The notes under the pieces are model-generated. The model saw only the letters and a program-made list of their open reading frames with translations, did no database searches and was not told the origin of the DNA. This document shows positions 56,431 through 64,000 of a stretch of DNA of 64,000 bases, one piece after another (position 1 is the first letter of the stretch; each line of letters starts with the position of its first letter). Origin of the DNA: Protopterus annectens (lineage: Eukaryota > Chordata > Ceratodontiformes > Protopteridae); NCBI RefSeq assembly GCF_019279795.1, contig NC_056743.1:1785224839-1785288838 (forward strand), written 5' to 3'. Position numbers and translations under genes: made by a program.

Positions 56431-57134
56431 TGATTATCTTTGGAAAACGGAAAAGTTTATCGGGTTATTCACATTCAGTTTTTTGTTTTTATCATATTTA
56501 AGTCTGTTCCTCATAAAACTTGTGATTTTCTTGTAAGTCATTAAGGGTTGAAGTCACTAAATAATTAGACGTTTGAGCGTCATATCCTTCAAGTAATTCA
56601 TGTTAACACAACACCTTTTATTCTAGCAACTTTCTAAGTTTATATTAGCAATATTTAAAATGTATCCATATTTTTGGGCCTTTGTCCCCTCATTATTTTT
56701 GGCTTTGTCCAGACTTTTTGTGCTGGGAATTTGAGATGTGTGCTCTTAACTGTACAGATTTTTGCAGAATGTCCAGATTTTTGCTTCATATTTTTGGTCC
56801 CTTTCTCGTAAAATTATGGTTTTCTAGCAAATAGTTGGCAAATCATTGAGTATTTAAGTCAGAAAATACTGACAGACATTTGAGTTTCAGACTTAATATC
56901 TTTCAGAAAATTTGTGCTAATGTAAAACCTGTTATTCTATCAACTTTCTAAGTTTGTAAAAGCAATATTAAAGTGTCCCTATTTTTGTAAAGATGTCCCC
57001 CAGAATCTTTGAATTTTGTGTTGCAAGGCATGTTCCACATGTAAGGCATAGGGATTGGTGTGGGGCTGTAGGCCTATAAGTAGGCTGCAGCTTAAGTGTC
57101 CCGGTTTAGGTTGTGTAACAAAATGGTCACCTTG

Positions 57135-57918
57135 CCAATGTATCGCTTAGGAGTAAGTAGTTTGCCTTCATATTTTTCTTTGCTTGTTTCATTTTGTCAG
57201 TGGATTTATCAGGTTGGTATTGTCTAAGAAAAGAAAGCACTATGACAATGAATAATGTGTTTGCCAATAAGTAAAACCCTGGAAGTGACAGATGCAGCCC
57301 ACCCCTGCTAAGCAGCATGGTGTGTCGATCATATCCTCCCAGGCTGACAAATATTGAACCCCCTTTGAATGACACCAAAAACTAAGCCAATTATTGAAGC
57401 CAATTATTTTTTTTCTTGTATTGTGGCATCATCCTTGGAGAAGGTAGAATGATGCTCAATGCTAGGCTCATCCCTGCCTTGGACACATAGTCTGAGAGCT
57501 CCATCATGTTTCTCTTCATATAATCCAGGGTGGCACACCTCAAGTCATTGACACCGGCATGAAGTATAGCAGAGTCATACTGCCACTTTTTGTTCAGTGA
57601 CTTCAGTGCATGTGCGATCTGATGGATTCTGGCACCAGACAAACAACTAACTGTCTCTCTTTCCTTTCTCAGCCAAGTAAAAGGAACATCTGTATGTCTT
57701 ACAATGGAGTCATCTATAACAAAAATGTTTGATTGGGTCAATGCCTGCCTTACTGGCTCAGCATCTCAATCTGGGACTCCTTGTGTTATGTAAGGAGATA
57801 ACCTTAACTTGGTGAGTGTGCTTTATGCCTGTGTTGTGTTTTTGTGGTCTTTCAGGCTTAAGCAAGTTAGTCTTCAGATCCTCATGATGGATAATGTGTA
57901 TTGTGATGGCCTTGGAAG
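57135..57918 (-). mobile_element. Nest host CR1, piece 4 (ORF1 esterase fused to linker)
   Basis: On the minus strand: 'FVIDDSIVRHTDVPFTWLRK', 'ILHAGVNDLRCATLDYMKRN' and 'GGLHLSLPGFYLLANTL' form the esterase (the GDS of block I reads DDS). Then, without a stop, comes 'STDKMKQAKKNMKANYLLLS', which belongs to the ORF2 linker. The whole endonuclease (~650 bp) is missing, and ORF1 is joined to the linker in frame. Confidence 0.8.
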
Positions 57919-58251
57919 GGTTCTTATTAGAAGACTGAAGACGCATTCTTTCGAATGTGTCTTGGTCGAACTTAAAAGACTGAAACGGCAAAATATGTAT
58001 TTTAAGCAAATTCTTTCCCTGGGAAAGAATTTGCTTGGCCGCTTCATTACTTTGCTGTTTTCAGCACTGTAGTGCGGTCTTGGAGTTGGTATATTTAAGT
58101 AGGGGGTGTGGGGGGGGTTGTTGGAACAGTGATTTTTTTTTTCCAGAAAAAAATCACTGTTCTGACAGTTTGAGATTGTAAGCTTTCACTTACATAGTGT
58201 TGATTAATCACCGTTCATTTTTTTAAGCATTCGGTGATCTAATATAGATCC
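57919..58251 (-). mobile_element. MITE E4 (333 bp) with 9-bp target duplication
   Basis: Flanked by CCTTGGAAG at 57910-57918 and 58252-58260. The ends are GGTTCTTATTAGAAGACTGA and, inverted, GGATCTATATTAGATCACCG. It is the inverted homologue of E3 along its length (core at about 58065-58115, hairpin ATTCTTTCCCTGGGAAAGAAT at about 58010-58030). It interrupts the CR1 ORF1. Confidence 0.9.
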
Positions 58252-58650
58252 CCTTGGAAGGGTGTGACGTGGTGTACTGCTGATGATTTTAGTATCAATG
58301 TTTACTGCTTGCGAGATTTTTGCCTTCAGCAATATTACATATGCACAGCTCTCACACATCTCTCACACGCTGTGTTATGCTGTAATCATCAGACACCATG
58401 AGACAATTCTTACACTGTCTGAGGGTATCCAGATCAATCAGCCTGGCTAGAGAAGTTGTTGGGAACTGCTGGCACATGATACCGACAGGAATGACAATGG
58501 GAGCAGGGATAACTACTTGGAGTTCAGATTGTTTAGGATAATGTTTAGATGGACTTGCTACTGAGTATTTAAAGTTCAATACAAAACAACTAGGCTGGAA
58601 ACCTTCTGTCACCGGCAAGAAGCAGTAGACTGATTATAGTAAAGAAAAAT
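58252..58650 (-). mobile_element. Nest host CR1, piece 5 (5' part of ORF1)
   Basis: On the minus strand 'TTSLARLIDLDTLRQCKNCL' then 'MVSDDYSITQRVRDV', the zinc-binding start of ORF1. The 5' end of the element lies near 58.6 kb. No tRNA-like sequence or monomers are seen upstream, unlike the copy at 386. Confidence 0.7.
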
Positions 58651-58999
58651 CACTAATTTAATACTAAAATCAGTGCAATCAGTATCAATTGCATTTAATA
58701 TTAAGCAATGTTATCAAAGGTCATTTAACCTGGTGAGTAGTTTAAGGGGAGAGACTTTGCAAAATGATACTTATATGATTATTGTCAACAGCCAATAAAC
58801 GGGGAGAGGGAGGGAATTATGTTATCAAGTTATCATAAGGGACAGGCAACAACAGATACACTGAGTTTAAGAACACAACTACAACAGGATAGGTGGGAGG
58901 AAAAAACAAGTAGACCTTTAGGTCTGAGGCATCTGGGCTGGAACTGCCGTACTGCAAAGACAAGTTCTAAACCAGTCTGACATATACTCAGTTGTTGTT

Positions 59000-59190
59000 T
59001 GTCTTTCGGCTTTTCCCGTAAAGTGGTCGCCACAGCGGAACTCCGGTCCGCTAATGATTGGCAGTAGATTTTTTTATGAAATGCCTAGGTGCCAGCTCGA
59101 CGCCCAACCTTCAACGAAGGCATGCCCATTTATGCACGCATGTCTTTCGAATGCTACCCAACTGTGGGGAGGACATGCAGACTCCACACA
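59000..59190 (-). mobile_element. Fish-type SINE body and tail, head missing
   Basis: Same tail as 50966-51189 (plus-strand CTTTCGGCTTTTCCCG, GGTCGCCACAGCGGAACT and CCAACCTTCAACGAAGG). On the far side it has, on the minus strand, GTGTGGAGTCTGCATGTCCT, the usual body phrase. The tRNA head is absent. Confidence 0.65.
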
Positions 59191-60911
59191 TACTCAGTAA
59201 TTAAAAAAAAACTAGGGTTTAATACAAACAGACCACTTAAACAGCAAAATACAGTGCAACTATGCACTGGAATTACTAATATAGTATTAAAGACATTAGC
59301 TATATAGTCTGTTAGTATGAATTTTAAAACAGATCAAAAAATGAAAACACATCTTTCTTTTTCTGTGCAATGGAACTGTTGCCGTGCTAAAAGATCTTCT
59401 TTTAAACATCACCTGATTAACTGGTTACTACCAAAAAAAGACAATGTTTGAACTAATTACTGTTCAGATATAATTGTCCTTGTATTTTCCCCTGTGCATT
59501 TTTAAAGTATGCGTGTAATCGTTTGTGCTGGACTATTTTCAAATGTACACTGTAGATATTTTCCCATGAGATCCCCAGGAAAATGAGATGCGGCATCATG
59601 CAAAGTTCTCATGGTTGTTATAATTTGATATAACTCAATATAAGCCATTATAACAATGCACACTGAAGGTAACAGGAGATTTTTTTTTTTGAGTGGGTGT
59701 TGAAAGTTAAGGAAGGAAAGGTCACCAAACAGGACATATATTTAGCAGCAAAGCCATTAAACAGAAGAGAAGTTTATATTACTAATAAGTTTAGTAAGTT
59801 TTAAGTTTAAAAAGTATGACTCTCGGGGTTTCAGTGAAAAAAAAAACACAACCAGGATGTGCATGAATGTAATATTATAGGTTAGAGAAATAAAAACGCA
59901 ATAAAGATATGTATAAAAAGATTCTGTCTGCCATGTCCGGAAGCCAAGAGGACTATTTCTGCAAGCACTGCAATACATCTTGCATCATTCTTTTTTGTTT
60001 TGTTTTGTTTTTCAAAGACCACATACTAAATATATGCCTTCCTTCTGCTATGTTACTGACAGATTCCGAAAAAAGTTCAAGTCAAGAGAAAGGATGCATA
60101 ATTGGCATGTTCTCTGTGTTTTAGACAAGGGTGATTAGAAATGCCCTCCCCCATCTGCCACCTAGTGGCATTTTGTAGCAATACACCCAATTGGGCAGAA
60201 GTTAAAGGTGGCTTTTCCTTGCATAGTCTTTGTTTCTATGCCTCCATCCATATACATGTATATATAGAGGCTATGCCAAGTATCATCTCTGAAAAATAGT
60301 AAACAAAATGCATATTAATAAATAAAGCCAAGGATTACAGTCATAAAGATATTAGAAACCTTGTGGTCTTCACATATCCACAACTATTATGAGGTTATCT
60401 GCACTGTTTCTCCAGGAATACATGCATTTACACTTAGGATGTTCTGTTATGCTCCCAAGCCAAATTTTGAGGCACGTTTGTTCATTTACTGCCTACGTCT
60501 ACTATTATCAGTTTAACTTTCCTATTCTATTCACTCTTATCTATAAGTTCAACTGTAATTTGGTAATTAGTTTAACAAATGTGGTTGCTCAAATCTTTAA
60601 AATGAGAAAACAGTACCACTTGCTTCATTGTTTGCCTCAGGTATATCAAAATCATTTTGATTATTGTATTTAAGTTGTCCCTGAAAAGGTTCCAAGAAAT
60701 CCAGTCCAATGCCTGTTCTAAACAAATAAGTAAGTAATAAATACATATACAGAATGGAAAGGGAGGTAACCTTCCAGTTTTCATTTCCACCCATGAGGAA
60801 AAGATTCCACAATTTTACATGACTACAGAAACTAGGAAAGCAACTGTTAGGGAAGGCATGATAAAGCCTAAGATGTTTGCAGTGTTATGTCTAGGTAGGT
60901 GAAACACACAC

Positions 60912-60915
<4 letters not shown>
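59191..60915. other. No recognised gene
   Basis: AT-rich DNA with short open frames but no domain or repeat structure that I can name. Confidence 0.4.
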
Positions 60916-60959
<44 letters not shown>

Positions 60960-60984
60960 CAGCCTATACACACACACACACACA

Positions 60985-61042
<58 letters not shown>
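60916..61042. repeat. (TA)n, (CA)n, (TA)n microsatellites
   Basis: TA at 60916-60953, CA at 60968-60987 and TA at 60988-61042, with a 14-bp unique spacer. Confidence 0.97.
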
Positions 61043-61046
<4 letters not shown>

Positions 61047-61639
61047 CACCTGACAAAGGCAAGTGTCCAGGTACAACTTCAATACAACAGGCCACTTTCT
61101 GCAGTAAAAACATGGAATTGTAAGACTGAGAAAGTTTTTAATGTCTGTATTTTTCCATTCCAGCCTGAAACTATTTGGGAAATATGTCATTTACGATATC
61201 TACAAATGCAATGTTTTTTTATTTTGAATACCAATTTGGACATGGACCAGTATATTTTTTATCTTAGAGTTTCTTGTATTTGAAGCTCCAGTAAAGCTTA
61301 ACCAGAATGATTTGTTCTTAAAATGTACAACAAAAAACTTCTGAACAAACTTGTAAACATAAGCCTATAAAGTCCCACCAGACACATGTGAGACAAAAAG
61401 ACATTTTAAAAGTTCAGCAGGGAGCATGGGGAGATTTAAACATGCACACATTCCAAAGGTCAAATGGCATTTTGCAAAATGCACAAGTTCCAACAGTATC
61501 TTAGCATTTTAGAGTTTCATTTAAGCCTTTAGAGGGCTATAGACCATATCATATATTCTCTGCGGTTATTACCAAAGTATGTAGCATTCATTTTTAAAGT
61601 CATTTCATAATTTATATATGTACAAGACAAATCCGTACC

Positions 61640-61960
61640 TGTCAACCTCTTAGCACAAGAATTCCGGGGAAAGCCAAAAATAATGGGGAAAATAAGGACT
61701 AAAAACAGGGACAGACTTTAGGTATTGCTCTTATAGATTTGTAGGTTCATAGAATAACAGGTTTTGGATTAGCATGAATTTTCTGAAGAATATGAAATCT
61801 GAAACTCAAACGTCTGTTATTATTTAGTAACTTCAATCCAGAGTCGATTTGCCAGAAATACATGAATGTTATAACGGACAGACCAAAAATATAAGGTAAA
61901 AATCTGGAGATTCTGTGAAATTCTGGACAACTCCGAGATATTCAAGCAATCATATATTTT
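61640..61960 (-). mobile_element. Relative of the hAT-like element's interior
   Basis: Inverted homologue of about 56670-56970: GAATAACAGGTTTTG, TCTGAAACTCAAACGTCTG, GACCAAAAATATAAGG and AAAAATCTGGAGATTCTGTG all have counterparts there. Terminal repeats are not clear. Confidence 0.55.
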
Positions 61961-63050
61961 AGCTATTTAGAGCTGTATTTTATTTGTTTATTGATTAACT
62001 AACTGATTGGCTGCTACACGAAAAGTTATTTTGAGCAACAACTAGCCATGGATTACTCTTGTAAAAATATCAAGCGGTCATTATTAAGCCATTTTCAACT
62101 TAGCAGTGATACAACAGCTACTAAATGAATCATACATTTGCTGAAAGTTAGGCTCATATCCACTATTTTAAGCCTGCACTACCCCTAGCCCTTTCTGTAG
62201 CTTATTTCAGTAGAACTCCAAGCAGGTTGACAAGCGGATAACTGCTTGTGTTTAACTAGTCTCCCTTCCCCCACCACATACTCTCCCTATAGCTGTAATC
62301 AGGGTTCGCACATGCCTCTTGGTGAGGCAGCCTTGTGGCCAACTCTTTGATCAGGATGGAACAGACTTTAACTGACAGCTGTGGGCTGACAACCAGTGTC
62401 AGAAACCCTCAGCTGCTGTAAATGGTTTCACAGATCTAACAGACTATAGCAGATAATGGCCATCATCTCTTAAGTATCACAGCTTTCTTTTCCTTAAATC
62501 TTTGCTATGGTGCATTAAAAGAACCACAGCTTACTACTCCATCGTGTTACTGCAGACAAGTTTTAGTTTAAATAAACACAGTAACTTTTTTGAAAGACTG
62601 ATAGGGAAAGAGGTAAACCTATGACTCTAAGAAAGTGTTTTGTTAAGTGTATATTTTTTCTCTCTTTCTCGTATTTAGCTCTGAAGTTTCTTACTATACC
62701 TACTTTTAGAAATGACAGCAAGTGACGGTCTGTATCTCATATGCCTAATACTGTTACTTTCCTGACTCTTAATGCACCTTATATCTTAGCTAACATCTCA
62801 CAACTGCAACTTGTATTCTAAAAGGTGCTTATGTGCCTCAGCATTTCCAAGTTATGTTTTATAACAGCAGTTGTGCCTGGACAATAAAACCTAACCCACA
62901 CTCTTCAAGTTAACCAACTTCAGACTTACATACTGTGTGACAATTATACTAGAAAACACATATGCACCTAACATAGGAACATGAAATTTTATAGCAGATA
63001 CGTTTCTCTTTATCACCGTAATCTGCTTCCCTACCCAATGGGCAAGAAGC
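61961..63050. other. No recognised feature
   Basis: No coding signature, array or tRNA fold is recognised. Confidence 0.4.
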
Positions 63051-63059
63051 AACTCTTAC

Positions 63060-63410
63060 AGTGCCAGCAACCTTTTCCCCGTTTTTTAGGCTCAACAGAA
63101 GAGTTGCTTTTATCTATCCTATGCATTCTTTAATATTATATTCTTTAAACCTACCTTTTCTAGAAGACTGTTTCAGTCATTGACACCCTTTTGTGTGAAA
63201 TAATACTTCCTCATATCTCCCCTGAGAAGTCCATTTTGTAATAACACACTATGTCTTCTTTTGTACATGTTTCTTTTTTGAAATAAAGTACCCACGTGGA
63301 CATTGTCCCTCTTTATTAGGTTTCTGACACATAAGGTTCACTGTCATTCTTTGAACTGCCTCTCGATCCTCATTGTGCCCTTGTGATGAGTACTCCCAAA
63401 AGGGTCTTAG
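63060..63410 (-). mobile_element. Possible old LINE (CR1-like) relic
   Basis: A minus-strand reading contains 'DLRPFWEYSSQGHNEDREAV' then 'QRMTVNLM', resembling the RT thumb of tetrapod-type CR1 (LEYCVQVWSP...LERVQRR), then 'GRYEEVLFHTKGCQ'. Weak, with broken frames. Confidence 0.35.
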
Positions 63411-63415
63411 ATCAG

Positions 63416-63600
63416 GTTCATAGGTAGTTGCTAGGCTTCCAATCCAAGGTACCATTGAGGAGCCTAATTCAGATTCTCAGTTGCCCCCAGGCACTTTCTA
63501 GTTAGGTAACGTACTTACTACCACACAGTAGGAAAATGAGGGCTAAGGAAATAAAACCCTGTGGTAGAGGAACTACCTCTCACAGCCTTAACCCTCCACA
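63416..63600 (-). mobile_element. Possible CR1-tailed SINE
   Basis: On the minus strand GTGGAGGGTTAAGGCTGTGA and CAGGGTTTTATTTCC look like A and B boxes. The end AGCCTAGCAACTACCTATGA matches the CR1 terminus. More diverged than the copies at 7.5-12.2 kb, perhaps another subfamily. Confidence 0.45.
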
Positions 63601-63640
63601 ACAACCGCCAGATGGCAAATAATCCCTTGTTTTCTATTAA

Positions 63641-64000
63641 TTCATAGGTTCATAGGTTGGTACAAGGCTATCAGCCCTAGGGACTATACAAGCCTAGCTA
63701 TAACAATTCCCTGGCTATTTCTTCCCACACTATTTACTTCCCTGGACCCCTGTCTAGTAGAGTGACTGATGTGATCCCCGGGGTAAATTTCCTATCTCGA
63801 ATCCAGTCGTCAAGGTTCCTTTTGAAGAGGGCCAAGGAGGCGCTCTGCTTGACATGTATGGGCAGTCTATTCCAGAGTATGGGGAGTCTCTGGATCAGGA
63901 ACCTATCCCTACAGCATGTTTTATTCATTGTGATGACAAGGTTTAGGTCCTTCGAGCATGTGGCTCGGATGGATTGGGATTTCTTTAAGTGTAGCATGTC
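63641..64000 (-). mobile_element. CR1-clade LINE, 3' end, runs off the window
   Basis: The best-preserved CR1 tail here. The minus-strand frame is open from the window edge to a stop at 63734, with 'LHLKKSQSIRATCSKDLNLV', 'MNKTCCRDRFLIQRLPILWN', 'RLPIHVKQSASLALFKRN' and 'SVTLLDRGPGK'. The 3' UTR ends with CCTATGAACCTATGAATT at about 63650. The open frame suggests a young copy whose body lies to the right. Confidence 0.85.

Larger units (their letters stand above)
51913..57134. mobile_element. hAT-like DNA element, 8-bp TSD, with later insertions
   Basis: Flanked by CCAATGTA at 51905-51912 and 57135-57142. The ends are an 11-bp perfect inverted repeat, CAAGGTGACCA. Removing the element and one flank restores the CR1 frame. 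An 8-bp duplication fits hAT. No transposase frame is seen, so it is non-autonomous. A ~200-bp internal stretch appears twice in tandem (about 56500-56700 and 56800-57000). The interior also holds an L1 endonuclease piece, CT/CA repeats and the PLE. Confidence 0.75.

Noticed and set aside
51913-57134. Idea that the PLE frame belongs to the hAT-like element
   Set aside because: The PLE has its own terminal arms and an RT/GIY-YIG protein; it lies inside the hAT-like unit as a later insertion.

Overview
The window looks like intergenic or deep intronic DNA from a large, repeat-packed vertebrate genome. I recognise no host protein-coding exon. Nearly everything identifiable is a transposable element or simple repeat: CR1-clade LINEs (dominant, with esterase-bearing ORF1), L2, L1 and RTE-clade LINEs, a Penelope-like element (PLE) with a GIY-YIG endonuclease, tRNA-derived SINEs (one with a tail of the fish type), hAT-like and Mutator-like non-autonomous DNA elements, and long CA/GT/AT microsatellites. 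A CR1/L2-rich content with a PLE and fish-type SINE fits a non-teleost fish such as a lungfish or coelacanth, or another large-genome aquatic vertebrate. That is inference from repeat content only.

Layout. 1-7.8 kb: an L1 is split by a near-complete CR1 (386-5700) whose first bases are a tRNA-Cys-like sequence, followed by a 5'-truncated RTE element interrupted by a CR1-tailed SINE. 7.8-15.1 kb: old CR1 relics, two more SINE copies and a 5'-truncated CR1 flanked by ~85-bp direct repeats. 15.8-21.6 kb: a minus-strand CR1 split by a minus-strand L2, itself carrying a 245-bp PLE end with a hammerhead-like ribozyme fold. 21.6-26 kb: unassigned DNA, a 49-bp minisatellite, a GT microsatellite and an L2 tail. 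26-37 kb: a ~2.97-kb segment present twice (26547-29513 and 31320-34291), separated by a CR1 fragment; the second copy runs directly into a ~59-copy, 43-bp tandem array. 37.6-43.3 kb: CR1 pieces, microsatellites and two palindromic MITEs set in AT repeats.

44.9-58.65 kb is the most striking part. One minus-strand CR1 has been cut by four independent insertions: an RTE (45.6-48.1 kb), an L2 (49.1-51.3 kb), a hAT-like element with 8-bp target duplication and 11-bp perfect terminal repeats (51.9-57.1 kb), and a MITE with 9-bp target duplication (57.9-58.25 kb). The L2 carries a second MITE of the same family and a SINE; the hAT element carries an L1 endonuclease fragment and a PLE with an 827-codon open frame between ~600-bp inverted arms. 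The CR1, and the L2 at its MITE site, stay aligned across the cuts, so order and relative age of insertions can be read directly. 59-64 kb: a fish-type SINE, AT repeats, a hAT relative and the 3' end of a well-preserved CR1 leaving the window on the minus strand.

How parts work together: the CR1 3' terminus is shared by at least three SINE copies (classic LINE-SINE tail sharing, so CR1 probably mobilised them), and the four MITEs share a core of ~60 bp and related tips, so one unseen transposase probably moved them.
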